From contig JABACO010000015.1 of the NCBI GenBank assembly GCA_013339895.1, positions 7,948,565-8,012,564 on the forward strand: a stretch of DNA of 64,000 bases, read 5' to 3'. Each line of letters begins with the position of its first letter. Positions within the stretch are counted from its first letter, which is position 1. Positions 32,120 through 42,721 of the stretch are shown piece by piece. The translations under genes were made by a program, and so were the position numbers. Under the pieces are notes generated by a model. That model was not told the DNA's origin, ran no database searches, and was given only the letters and a program-made list of their open reading frames with translations. This DNA is from Ephydatia muelleri. Lineage: Eukaryota; Porifera; Demospongiae; Spongillida; Spongillidae.

Positions 32120-35100
32120 GCCCACCAGATTGTGTCATTGTAGCTTCAATTAGGAGTGAGGTGTCGATAATGAAAGGTAAAATAGCTGGAGTATCTACTG
32201 AAATAATGCTCGACTCTGGTTCATCTGTCTCACTCCTACGTCAGGAAATAGTTTTAGGTCTAAAAGGAATAACCAGAAGACGGCCACCACAGAAGCTAAA
32301 ATTAGTGACAGCCAGTGGAGAGTCACTGCCAATAGTGGACTATGTTGAAGCTACTGTAGTGTTGGGAAACACTGAGATGAAGCACTACTTTGTTGAGGTT
32401 AAAGACCTTATCACTCCTGTCATCCTAGGAGTAGATTTTCTACAGGATAAAGGTCTTGTTTTAGACTTCACAACGACCCCAGTGACTGTCACTCCAAGAA
32501 TTGAAAGGAGTACCCAGAACAAACAAAAGAGCCACTACATTCCATTGGAGTTAGCACCCGCCCTCGAAGCTGAGAAGCAAAGGAGATCAAAATTTTGTGC
32601 TGCTCTATCTGTGGTAGACGACAATAGTGAAGAAATTGAGGGGTGTACCATCCCCACATTTGATGACCATGCAAATGTTGAACTTCCAGAGTTCATTAAA
32701 CCTTGCTTCAACTCAACAGTACAAGAGTTCAAAGATCTATTCATCATGACACCTGGTACAACTAACATCACATGCCACAAAATCAGCACCAATGGACCAC
32801 CAGTTAGAGTTCCACCTCGAAGAATTCCGGCACACTTTAGAACAGAAGTTGAAAGCCAGATTCAGCACATGCTCCAGAAAGGAATTATAGTAGAGAGTAA
32901 CAGTTCATGGATGGCACCAGCTGTCTATGTGAGGAAGAAATCTGGGGAATTACGTCTCTGCGTGAATTATCGGGAACTGAATAAACGAACCCACAAAGAT
33001 GCTTATCCGTTGCCTCTTGTGGATGAAGTCCAGGATCGCCTTTCTGGTTCAGTGATCTTTAGCAAATTAGACCTGCAGAGTGGCTACTGGCAAGTTCCAG
33101 TAGATTGTGTAGACCAGGAGAAAACTGCTTTCTGCCCAGGTCCAGGGATGGGATTGTTTCAGTTTACCAGGATGCCTTTTGGGTTAAGTGGAGCCCCAAG
33201 CTCATTTCAACGCCTAATGAATATCATCATGCGAGGTCTTCCGTTTGTCTCAACTTACATTGATGATGTTTTAATTCACTCTGAAAGTGAGGAGTTACAT
33301 AAAGTTCACTTACGTGAGGCATTCAAACGACTGAGACAAGCTGGATTAACACTCCGGGGTGTCAAGTGTCAAATTGGAATGTCACAAGTCACATACCTAG
33401 GGCATGTATTTTCAGGAAATGGAATGACTCCTGATGGCAGCAAGATTCGGGCAGTAACAGAGTGGCCCAAACCAGTAGATGCAGGAGACATACGACAGTT
33501 TCTGGGGCTTGCTTCATATTACCGGCGATACATTAATCGTTTTGCTGACCTTGCTGCCCCACTCCATCAGTTAACACACAACAATGCTGAGTTTCAGTGG
33601 ACAGAGGAGTGCAACAATGCATTTGAGTCAATAAAAGAACGGTTAACTGAAGCTCCTGTCCTGGCATTTCCTCGTTTTGATAGGCAAGCAGGTACAATGG
33701 TCCTGCAGACGGATGCAAGTGGTGTGGGACTAGGTGCTGTATTAGAGCAAGAGGGACATGTAATTGGCTATGCCAGTCGCACACTGTCGCGATCGGAGTC
33801 TAATTACAGCGTAATACAGAGAGAGTGTTTGGCCATAGTCTGGGGAATGAAGCAGTTTCGTCATTACCTTTTAGGACGACCATTCCAGTTAATGACAGAC
33901 CATGCACCACTACAGTGGCTGGCTGAGCAGACGTCGGAAGGTCTTCTTTGTCGGTGGGCTCTTGCGGTTCAGGAATATGACTTCTCCATTGTGTACCGAA
34001 AGGGAGTGTCAAACGGCAACGCGGATGCTTTATCGCGAAGAAAGGATACTGTACCTCTCACTGTTCACTCAGCACTCACCACTATTCATTCAGGTTTGGC
34101 AATTGAGGATGTCAGACAAGCACAGCAAAACGATGCTATGATACAGAAGTTGAGAAACGCATTGGAGTTATCACAACGTCCACAAGCAAAACAGGAGTGG
34201 AGAGAGCAACCGCTAAGAAGGTTTCTACAACTTTGGTCACAGTTGGTCATTCATGATGGTATAGTGTGCAGAAAGTATAGGCCAGCGCCTACCTGTGAAC
34301 CTATCATGGTACCTATCCTCCCTATCTCTATGCACATTCAGGTATTGAGGGACTGTCACAATGCACCATCGGCAGGTCACTTGGGAACACAAAAGACACT
34401 AGACAGAGTACGCCAGGAGGCATACTGGACAAACATGGCTCGTGATGTGGACATGCATTGCAGGGAATGTGAAGAGTGTCAAAAGTCCAAGCTCCCTCTA
34501 CCAACTCGGGCACCACTTGTGAATGTTCCTGTTGGTAGACCATGGCAAATGGTTGCCATTGATATTCTCGAAGTACCCCTGTCTAACAGAAACAATCGCT
34601 ACCTACTGGTAGTGCAGGATTATTTCACAAAGTGGCCTGAGGCAATTCCCATACCTGACCAGACAGCAGCAAGAATTACAAAGGAAATGGTTAAACTGTT
34701 TTGCGTGTATGGAATCCCAGACATTGTCCATTCTGACCAGGGGCGGAACTTTGAGAGTACCATTTTTCGGCAAACTCTAGAGGCATTTGGTATCAAAAAG
34801 AGTCACACAACTGCCTACCACCCTGAAGGGGATGGAATGGTCGAACGTCTAAACAGATCCTTGTTGCAGCTACTCAGGACCTATGCACAAAGGCAGGATG
34901 ATTGGGAGAAGCACTTACCCTTGGTATTGTATGCATATCGAACTGCTACACACAGTTCAACTGGGACATCACCCTTCCAACTAATGTACGGCAGACAACC
35001 AAAATCTAGCACATTTTCTTCCTTTACTGGTTATGATGCAATGCAGTATCAAGAAACCCTTCAAGCAAAACTAGCTGAACTCCAGGACCTGGTAGAGGCA

Positions 35101-35610
35101 CATATTGTGGAGTCTGCAAAGCGCCACAAGGGTGCTTACGACCAAAAATCTGCAGAACGAAGATTTAAGACTAGAGATTTAGTGTGGCTGTCCATTCCAA
35201 CAGCAGGAAAGCTGGACCCACGATGGGAAGGGAAATGGAAAGTGAAGATCATGAAGTCTCCAGTTACTATGGAGATTACAGATGGTAAAAGGACTAAAGT
35301 TGTTCATGTAAATCGTCTACAACCTCGTATCCAACCATCAGTTGAGGAAGATGTGAACAGTGGTGTACAGCATACACAGAGGGTTGAGCCACTTCACAAT
35401 GTGCAGTGGGAAGCTCCGCTTGTTGAGCACTTGGATTTTGGAAGCCCACCTCCAGTAGCAAACCCGCCAACACTGCCACCACAGCCAGTGCAACCAGAAC
35501 CACCTCCTCCTCTACCAACACTCCCTCCACAGGAGCAGCCAGGCACAATCGAACAGACCACCAGAAGGTATCCTGAGCGGAACAACAGACGTCCACCTGA
35601 TAGGTTGTAG
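32053..35610 (+). CDS. pol: Pol polyprotein of the Gypsy element (protease, RT, RNase H, integrase)
   Basis: The frame is open from 32053, after a TAG at 32050, overlaps gag by 67 bases and ends at TAG 35608-35610. The first in-frame ATG is 32170, but upstream codons are already pol-like (PPDCVIVASIRSEV), so synthesis by -1 frameshifting is more likely. Domains: aspartic protease DSGSSVSLL (about 32210); RT with VNYRELNKR, FSKLDLQSGYWQ, MPFGLSGAPSSFQ and YIDDVL (about 33255); RNase H TDASGVGLGAVL (about 33712); integrase HHCC finger (about 34357-34480); and a D,D(35)E triad (AID near 34560, SDQG near 34735, GMVERLNR near 34842). A WEGKWKV block and a proline-rich tail follow. There are no internal stops. 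Confidence 0.95.
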   Translation, partial: QIQSGKPQWDDCRGQQSFRTTVSPPDCVIVASIRSEVSIMKGKIAGVSTEIMLDSGSSVSLLRQEIVLGLKGITRRRPPQKLKLVTASGESLPIVDYVEATVVLGNTEMKHYFVEVKDLITPVILGVDFLQDKGLVLDFTTTPVTVTPRIERSTQNKQKSHYIPLELAPALEAEKQRRSKFCAALSVVDDNSEEIEGCTIPTFDDHANVELPEFIKPCFNSTVQEFKDLFIMTPGTTNITCHKISTNGPPVRVPPRRIPAHFRTEVESQIQHMLQKGIIVESNSSWMAPAVYVRKKSGELRLCVNYRELNKRTHKDAYPLPLVDEVQDRLSGSVIFSKLDLQSGYWQVPVDCVDQEKTAFCPGPGMGLFQFTRMPFGLSGAPSSFQRLMNIIMRGLPFVSTYIDDVLIHSESEELHKVHLREAFKRLRQAGLTLRGVKCQIGMSQVTYLGHVFSGNGMTPDGSKIRAVTEWPKPVDAGDIRQFLGLASYYRRYINRFADLAAPLHQLTHNNAEFQWTEECNNAFESIKERLTEAPVLAFPRFDRQAGTMVLQTDASGVGLGAVLEQEGHVIGYASRTLSRSESNYSVIQRECLAIVWGMKQFRHYLLGRPFQLMTDHAPLQWLAEQTSEGLLCRWALAVQEYDFSIVYRKGVSNGNADALSRRKDTVPLTVHSALTTIHSGLAIEDVRQAQQNDAMIQKLRNALELSQRPQAKQEWREQPLRRFLQLWSQLVIHDGIVCRKYRPAPTCEPIMVPILPISMHIQVLRDCHNAPSAGHLGTQKTLDRVRQEAYWTNMARDVDMHCRECEECQKSKLPLPTRAPLVNVPVGRPWQMVAIDILEVPLSNRNNRYLLVVQDYFTKWPEAIPIPDQTAARITKEMVKLFCVYGIPDIVHSDQGRNFESTIFRQTLEAFGIKKSHTTAYHPEGDGMVERLNRSLLQLLRTYAQRQDDWEKHLPLVLYAYRTATHSSTGTSPFQLMYGRQPKSSTFSSFTGYDAMQYQETLQAKLAELQDLVEAHIVESAKRHKGAYDQKSAERRFKTRDLVWLSIPTAGKLDPRWEGKWKVKIMKSPVTMEITDGKRTKVVHVNRLQPRIQPSVEEDVNSGVQHTQRVEPLHNVQWEAPLVEHLDFGSPPPVANPPTLPPQPVQPEPPPPLPTLPPQEQPGTIEQTTRRYPERNNRRPPDRL
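32065..32071 (+). promoter_or_regulatory. -1 ribosomal frameshift heptamer GGGAAAC
   Basis: G GGA AAC fits the X XXY YYZ rule and is phased exactly to the gag reading frame (codons start at 32066 and 32069). A -1 shift enters the pol frame, which is open from 32053. A CCCC...GGGG pairing downstream could supply the stimulatory stem. Confidence 0.72.
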
Positions 35611-35649
35611 TCAAAGCTCGAGTCGAGCTTTAAAACAGAGAGGGACGAA

Positions 35650-35740
35650 TGTAGTACGTGTGTATTGATTAATATTGGGTGTATGATGTAATCGGAGAGC
35701 ACGTGAGGATAATAGATTTTGATTCAGAGCCAATATTACA
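35650..35740 (+). repeat. right LTR, 91 bases
   Basis: Identical to the left LTR. Followed by the CCTA target duplication and by resumption of the hAT coding sequence. Confidence 0.95.
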
Positions 35741-36218
35741 CCTATGTTGTGTTTTGTTTGTTAATTCAAGGTCAAAGGCTACTGCTGTGGTCCTCGTTAA
35801 CGCACCACTTATAAAGTTTTATAAAGCTAAGGAACTGTTGCAAAAGCATTCAACCGAAATCAACTTTCACAAAGGTGCAATGACTGATATGCATAATTTT
35901 ATTGCCATAATGGAACAACGTCGCCCTTCAGTAATACATTTGGCAAATTCTACACATTCTTCTGTGATAGAAAAAAATCGCCTTGTAACTTAAAGCAATA
36001 CTAGAGTGTGTTGTATTCAGAGGACATCGAGACGATGACACAAATGTTGGCTTTGGAAACCAGGGAAACTTCAAAGCTCTTTTAAAGCAAGGGAATCAGG
36101 TTTTGAAAGAACACTTTGAGAAAGCACCACAAAATGAAAAATATAATTCAAAGACCATCCAGAATGAGCTAATTTGTGTGACTGGAGAATGGATTACACA
36201 AACTATTGTATCAGAAGT

Positions 36219-36428
36219 AAAGAAGGCTAGATTTTTAACTGTCCTTGGTGATGAAACATGGAAGGCTATAGATTTTTTACTGTCCTTGGTGATGAAACAT
36301 GTTTCATCACCAAGGACAGTAAAAAATCTAGCCTTCTTTACATTCTTCTGTGGTAGAAAAAAATCGCCTTGTAAATCTGTTCTGTGTTGGAAGTATCAGC
36401 TGCAGCTGATATTTCCAACACAGAACAG
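36219..36428. repeat. snap-back duplications within the hAT transposase
   Basis: A segment containing GTCCTTGGTGATGAAACATG occurs twice directly (about 36240 and 36280) and then immediately in reverse complement around AAACATGTTT at 36297-36306. A second perfect palindrome lies at 36377-36428, centred on AGCTGCAGCT. The 36339-36374 spacer repeats sequence from about 35955-35990. Confidence 0.85.
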
Positions 36429-36839
36429 ATGAGCATAGTGCTAAGATACATGTATGTAGACAATGAGTGTAACATCAAGGAAGATTTTATTCAGTTTACA
36501 TCATGCAGAACATGCAATTCCACTATGACCTTGAGATCAATTATTATGATGTTATTGACATGTTTGCAAGGATGCACTCTAGACGAATGGCTCTCCAGAA
36601 TATTCTTCATGATGATGCTTAAGCTTCGTAATGCACAATTGACATTAACTATTTTCAGCATCTACATTGTCTGTTTGTGAATCCAATTTATGCTAACTAG
36701 TACTCAAAAGAGGCTGTATGCATGCTACCGTATGAGCGCTACGGTTATTGCGCTTATAATCCTCCATGCCCCACCCTTCATTAATATTCATGTGCACCAC
36801 CCAGCCGAAAATCCTGGATCCGCCTATGGGCCGGTAGCG

Positions 36840-37500
36840 ATCGGTGGCAGATAGCTGTGGAGCAGGCAGACGAGTAGTGGATCCCATAGTATGTGGACAG
36901 CTGTGGAGTATGGCAGATAGCTGTGGAGCAGACAGTGGAGTAACTGCATGCAGTACGCAACTACTGTGACGTGGGCCCTACGGCAGACAGCAGTGGAATG
37001 AGCACTACAGCAAACGAAACCTAAGGCAGGCAGCTACATGTATGTAATGGACCCTATGGCAGAAAATAGGACAGAGGAAAAAGTTCATATCTATTACTAT
37101 CAACAAGGCCAGGCACAGCTGTGGAATGGATTCCACAGTGGAATCCAGAGTGCAGTAAACAGCTGTAGAGATGGCAGACAGATAGGTGTGTCCAAAACAC
37201 AGTGGAACAACTACCAACAAGTAGACAATACAAATAGGTAGTTTGGACCCTATGACAGACATCAGCATTGTACTGTAGGAATGGACTCTACTGCAGACAT
37301 GTATACTGTATTGAGTGGGCCCTACTGAGTGGGCCCTACTGAGTGGATCATACAGTAGGCAGACAACTGTAGAGTGGACCATATGGTAGAACCTCGTGGA
37401 CACTGACAGCTGAGAAGCAGACAGACATGTATGTAACATTGCAAGCAGCTGTGGAGTGGACCATACAGCTATTCCTTCCAGTGATTGCTGTGTCAGCCAT
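36840..37500. repeat. degenerate satellite-like DNA
   Basis: Irregular recurrences of CAGCTGTGGAGT, GGCAGACAG and GTGGACC(A/C)TA(T/C)GG. It runs into the ordered minisatellite, suggesting a related but decayed array. No gene. Confidence 0.55.
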
Positions 37501-37514
37501 GGAGTGGACCCTCT

Positions 37515-38425
37515 TTTGAATGGACTCCACCCTACCCTGTGCTATTGAGTGGACTCCACCCTACCCCCTGTGCTATTGAGTGGACTCCACCCTACCCTGT
37601 GCTATTGAGTGGACTCCACCCTACCCTGTGCTATTGAGTGTACTCCACCCTACCCTGTGCTATTGAGTGTACTCCACCCTACCCTGTGCTATTGAGTGTA
37701 CTCCACCCTACCCTGTGCTATTGAGTGGACTCCACCCTACCCCCTGTGCTATTGAGTGGACTCCACCCTACCCTGTGCTATTGAGTGGACTCCACCCTAC
37801 CCCCTGTGCTATTGAGTGAACTACCCTACCCTGTGCTATTGAGTGGACTCCACCCTACCCTGTGCTATTGAGTGGACTCCACCCTACCCTGTGCTATTGA
37901 GTGGACTCCACCCTACCCTGTGCTATTGAGTGGACTCCACCCCCCCCCCCCCCCCCCCCCCCCCCCCCACAGCTATTCCTTACAGTGATCAGTGTCAACC
38001 ATGGAGTGGACCTTTCTTCCACCCTCCTGTGCTATTGAGTGGACTCCACCCTACCCCCTGTGCTATAGAGTGGACTCCACCCTACCCCTTACAGCGAACA
38101 GCGTCAGCCATAGGGTGGACCCTCTTATTAATGCACTCCACCCTACCCCGTGCTATTGAATGGACTCCACCCTACCCTGTGCTATTGAGTGTACTCCACC
38201 CTACCCTGTGCTATTGAGTGGACTCCACCCTACCCCCTGTGCTATTGAGTGGACTCCACCCTACCAACTGTGCTATTGAGTGTACTCCACCCTACCCTGT
38301 GCTATTGAGTGTACTCCACCCTACCCCCTGTGCTATTGAGTGTACTCCACCCTACCCTGTGCTATTGAGTGGACTCCACACTACCCAGTGCTATTGAGTG
38401 GACTCCACCCTACCAACTGTGCACG
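37515..38425. repeat. 29-31-base minisatellite, about 28 copies, array 1
   Basis: The unit is GTGCTATTGAGTGGACTCC followed by ACCCTACCC(C)CT. Variants GTGTACTCC and a poly-C expansion (about 37940-37969) occur. The head includes AGCTATTCCTT...GTCAGCCATGGAGTGGACC, which also heads the second array. Confidence 0.93.
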
Positions 38426-38426
38426 T

Positions 38427-40057
38427 GTGGTGAAGTACATGTCATTTATTACACTCTGGCACAAGCACTGCTCCAACATCAAGATCCAACCTGCACGCAG
38501 CGATCTGTGTGACAAGTGTGATCAGATGTTGGTCACGTTGAGGCACAGCCTTTCTGACGAGCAGCGTAAAACAATAAATGACAAATACACCCAGCACTTC
38601 ATTAAGGCAAAGGCATTTCGTGATGCCTACAATGCAAACATTGAGGAGGCTGAGAAGGAATGGGGAAGGAAGAGACAGAAGGAGCATGACCAGATCCTGG
38701 GTCACTTGGAATCCAGGGCCCTGATGTCTCCCTTCACCTCACATGCCCACCTAGACATGCAGATACAGTACTCCTTTGACTACTGCCAGCATGTGTCACT
38801 GCCCTACAGCTCACAGCAAAGGGGCACTTTTTATTTCAGGACACCTCGCAAGGTCCAGGTGTTTGGTGTGTGTTGTGAGCCGCTGTGCCGCCAGGTGTTC
38901 TTCTTAATTGACGAGGCAGAGCAGGCTGGCAAAGGGGCTGGGGTGGTGGTCAGCCTGGTGCATGCCTTCTTCCACCTACATGGACTGGGAGAGAGACGTG
39001 TAACACTTCAGGCCGACAACTGTGTGGACCAGAACAAGAACACCACCATGATGTGGTACTAGGCCTGGCGGGTCATCACTGGACAACATGATACCATCCA
39101 GCTGAACTTCATGCTACCTGGGCACACAAAGTTCAGACCCGATTCCTACTTTGGCCAGTTCAAGAAGTACTACTGAAGACAGGACCATGTAGATGATATG
39201 GACGACCTAGCAGACTGTGTCCGGCAGTGTGGCCAGGACGTCACCTGTGTGCCACAGCTGTACCAGGACTGGCACTACTATGACTGGAATGCCTTTCTGG
39301 GCCAGTGGTTTACTCCTCTGGCTGGCCTAGGCCGCTGCTACACATTCCGGTTTGACCGCAAACACCCTGGTGTCATGAAAATGAAGACCTTGCCATCGGA
39401 CGCAAACCCTATCGAGGTGACCATGCTGAGGGCTGGAGTGGCCATAAAGGACATACAGGATGCTTATCAGAGCCAAGTGATGCCACCTGTTATTACACCC
39501 AGCGGATTGTCCCTATACCTGTATGAAAGGGTGAGGGAATACGTTCGTGACCCCCAAAAAAGGGACAGGGTGTGTCCAAAGCCTCCACCAGGCACAGGGC
39601 CTGACTCTGGTAATGCTTCATCCCTACCAGAAAGCGACCAACCTGGACCTTCAGCTGCCATTCCTCACTCACCTACTGTTGAGGGTCATGAGTCTGCAGA
39701 GGACACATACAGTAAAGTGCAAGACGGAGAGGATGGTTGTGTTTCTGGCAGGAGGAAACGCAGACCCAGGTCTGAACTGATTCTTGCCTACCAGTGCACT
39801 GTATGTGGCAAGAGGTATGCCAGTGATCCGGCTCTGTCCCTGCACAAAACGAACACTCACTAGCAGCCTGCTGTTCCAGGTGATGAACACAGTGATGCCA
39901 CTAAGGCCGACAATTCCAGTGTTGACAAAGGAAGCCAGGGGCCATCCAAGCGCAGGCGTAGGAAAAAATCTGAAATTGACAGGCCATTTTCCTGTTCGGT
40001 GTGTGGCAAGAAGTGCGGCGCACTCTACACTCACAACAAAACCAAGCATGGTTCATG
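38427..40057 (+). pseudogene. transposase-like protein (DUF7869 type) with zinc-finger tail, three in-frame stops
   Basis: A single frame runs from the end of the minisatellite to TGA 40055-40057 and is broken only by TAG 39060-39062, TGA 39174-39176 and TAG 39861-39863. Recognisable blocks are DLCDKCDQ, a coiled stretch (EEAEKEWGRKRQKEHDQ), VTLQADNCVDQNKN, WRVITGQHDTIQLNFMLPGH, FRPDSYFGQFKKYY, DWNAFLGQWFTPL and YTFRF. These resemble the DUF7869 family found in invertebrate and fish genomes, probably transposase-derived. The tail has C2H2 units YQCTVCGKRYAS...H...H and FSCSVCGKKC...H...H. The 5' end is lost in the satellite. Few mutations other than the stops suggest recent inactivation. Confidence 0.65.
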
Positions 40058-40059
40058 AC

Positions 40060-40540
40060 AAACGAGCCATATTGTGAGATGCATGCAGTTTAAGGTCACC
40101 TCTGCAGTATACATCATACGTCTTGTCATTAAAGGGTCATCTCTGTACACCTTATGTATGTGTCGTTAAGGGGTCACCTGTACACCATACATCTGTGTCG
40201 TTAAGTCCAGTCATCTCTGTACACCTTTTGTTAAGGGGTCATCTTATTAAGTTCTTTTGAGAACTCGCCACATAGATGTGTGGCATTTTAAATTAACAAA
40301 GGGGGCACTTTCCAATCTGCTTTAAATTTTCTGGAGTTGCCAAAGATTTAGATATCAAGGTATCAATTTGTTTTGTTGTGATGCTGTATGGAGCATAGAT
40401 ATCCCCTGTACTGCTTGCCAGGTGTTGTTTTGGTTATAGGGGTGGAATTGTACATGTACATGTAGGGAAACCACAGATTGTAGAATTACTTATACAGCTA
40501 TTCCTTACAGTGAACAGTGTCAGCTATGGAGTGAACCCTC
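40060..40540. other. spacer between pseudogene and second minisatellite
   Basis: Contains loose repeats of TCGTTAAGGGGTCA and GTACACCTT near 40090-40250. No gene seen. Confidence 0.45.
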
Positions 40541-40544
40541 TTTT

Positions 40545-40945
40545 GAGTGAACACCACCCTCCTGTGCTATTGAGTGGACTCCACCCTCCTGTGCTATTGA
40601 GTGGACTCCACCCTACCCTGTGCTATTGAGTGGACTCCACCCTACCCTGTGCTATTGAGTGGACTCCACCCTACCCTGTGCTATTGAGTGGACTCCACCC
40701 TACCCCCCCCCCCCCCCACTGTGCTATTGAGTGGACTCCACCCTACCCTGTGCTATTGAGTGGACTCCACCCTACCCTGTGCTATTGAGTGGACTCCACC
40801 CTACCCCCCCTGTGCTATTGAGTGGACTCCACCCTACCCCCCCCCCCCCCCCCTGTGCTATTGAATGGACTCCACCCTACCCTGTGCTATTGAGTGGACT
40901 CCACCCTACCCTGTGCTATTGAGTGGACTCCACCCTACCCCCCTG
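40545..40945. repeat. 29-31-base minisatellite, array 2
   Basis: Same unit and orientation as 37515-38425, about 13 copies, with poly-C expansions at about 40704-40718 and 40838-40853. It is preceded by the same head sequence as array 1, so the pseudogene is flanked by direct repeats. Confidence 0.93.
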
Positions 40946-40959
40946 TGCTGCGCCCTATG

Positions 40960-41680
40960 GCTTTTCCTTACAGTGATCACCCTCTATGCAAAAGATGGAA
41001 AGGAAAGTAAGGTAAGATGCAAAAACTGATGTACACGTAACTACTGCTAATACATTTATCCTAAGGTTACTTGAGCAGAAGTGAAGATGACAAATTTTTT
41101 AGTCCATAATATACCATTCTCCGTTGCTGATTATCTGAGATCATTGTTTCGCAATATTTTCCCAGACAGCCAAATAGCCAACAAAACTCCATCAAGAAAC
41201 TCTTTCAATCCTAATGGTTCACTGACATCAATAGTTCAAGTCTAACTTGCAAATAGACATGATCCTGCTGCATGGGAACCTTCCGTTGAACTGTTGAAAT
41301 CTGCAAAGAAAGCAACAAAATAATATAATCCATGGCTATATACAGTGTAGTTCATTGATCATTGGAGTTACAGTATTAAATTTGTTTGAAACACATACCT
41401 CTGTATTATATTATATTATAATTCATTATTATATTTGGCAATTGTAGAGGAACTTTAATGATGCAATGTAAATTGGTGGTTACTATATACATGGAAACAG
41501 CGAGGATACAGAGCATGTGTTCTCAATATACGGACCATTTTATAAATCTCAAGGTTTTTTATTATGGCAGGTTGGCAGCCCTGCCCACTCCATAGTGAAA
41601 GATAAATCGTTGCCTTGTGCCATGTTAGCCACTATTAGAATTGCTTACGTAAATGTGGGGTGGGTACGAGACTACAGACA
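40960..41680. other. intergenic, no gene seen
   Basis: AT-rich with short poly(A)-like signals. No exons, arrays or inverted repeats recognised. Confidence 0.4.
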
Positions 41681-41812
41681 TACCGCTGACATGTAATTAC
41701 AAGTGTATGTGTGCAATAAATTATGACATGGACATTAATCACTAAAGAAAGAGTCAATACTCATAGAATGGGATAAAGTATGAACAGTAAAAAGCAGTAC
41801 AATTAATGGGTG

Positions 41813-41946
41813 TTATTTCATCCTGTTTAATTTGCACGCTTGCCAGGGCACACCAAATTCTTCAGGATAAAAAGCAGGAGCATCGCATCCGTACTTGACC
41901 ATGAAGTAGGCTAGCAGTTCTGGATCAATCTCCTGTTTGCAATCAT
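41813..41946 (-). CDS. unrecognised conserved terminal exon, copy 2
   Basis: It is homologous to 28175-28308. It has the same acceptor-like CTTTCTAAG on the minus strand, the same 134-base length, and an open frame ending ACKLNRMK and a stop. Changes are few and do not break the frame, which suggests the exon was functional at least until the duplication. The protein family is not recognised. Confidence 0.4.
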
Positions 41947-42011
41947 CTTAGAAAGCAAGGTATGTCATACTATAAAACACAAGCACAGCAATCGCTACAG
42001 GACGTAAAGTT

Positions 42012-42721
42012 TGTCAGGAACACCTCTAGGCCACTGTATGTCTGTTCTCCCTAATCCTGTGCTGGTTCCACCGAACCTGAAATTCATGTAGCTCCCTTTG
42101 CAGCTAAGGTGCAAATACTAATCCTGTAATGTGCCTGCAACACTATTCAGTTACTGGTATGCTGTGCAAGCCTAATCACCACCATGCATAATGGCAGACA
42201 CATAGACTAGTGCAATGCACCTTGAACAGATCAATCCACCAAGTGGTTTTGAAAGCCCTCAGTCTTGACCACCAGCTTTCAATGCGCTGTGGAGTGGCAG
42301 TGTTCACTAGCTGTTAAGAGGCGGGTGCTGGATTCGGAATGTGGGTGAAAAGTTGACCTAGTTCGCACGCCTCCTGCGCGCGTACCCTAAATTCTAAGGG
42401 CCTTCGGCTCCACCCTAAGTACCGTAGTCCTAGTATTGATATTATAATATTAGCTTCCTAAGTGCAGAAGTTGCAATAGGAATTGCAAACTCCATTATCA
42501 CGAGCTGGTCTGACCACTTAGTTCCTGTCTAATTTAACATAAACGTCCACTGGCATTGGCAAACGACATTGTGGTCGATGAATTCAATTAACTAATACGC
42601 ATCGCCCGGTGTTGACGCACCCCAACGCGGATTCGATCAGGTTTGCGGTGGCTAGTGCAGAAACGCCTAAAGAACTGCAAGGAGCCGATCAGGTGTTCGA
42701 ATCACTGAAGGAAACGATCCA
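42012..42721. other. upstream region of the MACPF gene
   Basis: No exon or signal-peptide-coding exon was recognised. A short upstream exon cannot be excluded. Confidence 0.35.

Larger units (their letters stand above)
31248..35740 (+). mobile_element. young Ty3/Gypsy LTR retrotransposon, 4493 bp
   Basis: Two identical 91-base LTRs (TG...CA) flank intact gag and pol frames. The 4-base target duplication CCTA occupies 31244-31247 and 35741-35744. A purine-rich tract (AGAGAGGGACGAA) precedes the right LTR. There is no envelope gene. Identical LTRs and undamaged frames indicate a very recent, possibly still competent insertion. The host site is the hAT transposase gene, whose coding text continues directly across the insertion. 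Confidence 0.93.
30740..36680 (+). pseudogene. hAT transposase (DUF4371/ZMYM type), broken and interrupted
   Basis: 5' part: SLNDFNPPYDMGGLYMI, then after an acceptor-like TTTTTCAG, VLSDQKFVYVPDSS, LRRFVYSCL and PWLVCSKSQNGGLCL. The Gypsy element is inserted there. Past it the frame resumes: CCVLFVNSRSKA, APLIKFYKAKELLQKH, FRGHRDD, GNQGNFKALLKQGNQVL, IQNELICV, ARFLTVLGDE and ISNTEQMSIVLRYM. These are the TTF-type zinc finger and DUF4371 blocks of hAT transposases. Inverted and direct duplications at 36219-36428 disrupt the catalytic region, stops and frameshifts are present, and the C-terminal HATC dimerisation block is not seen. Non-functional. Confidence 0.75.
30371..36829 (+). mobile_element. 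hAT-type DNA transposon, nested host of a Gypsy element
   Basis: Terminal 17-base inverted repeats (30371-30387 and 36813-36829) read CCATAGGCGGATCCAGG, typical of hAT elements with a GGCGGATCCAGG end. The interior encodes a DUF4371/ZMYM-like transposase in pieces. A Gypsy retrotransposon splits that gene at 31248. The 8-base flanks (AGAGCGGT, GCCGGTAG) do not match, so the target-site duplication is lost or the ends have been rearranged. Confidence 0.75.

Noticed and set aside
30371..36829. An 8-base target duplication for the hAT element
   Set aside because: The flanks AGAGCGGT and GCCGGTAG do not match, so a target duplication could not be supported.
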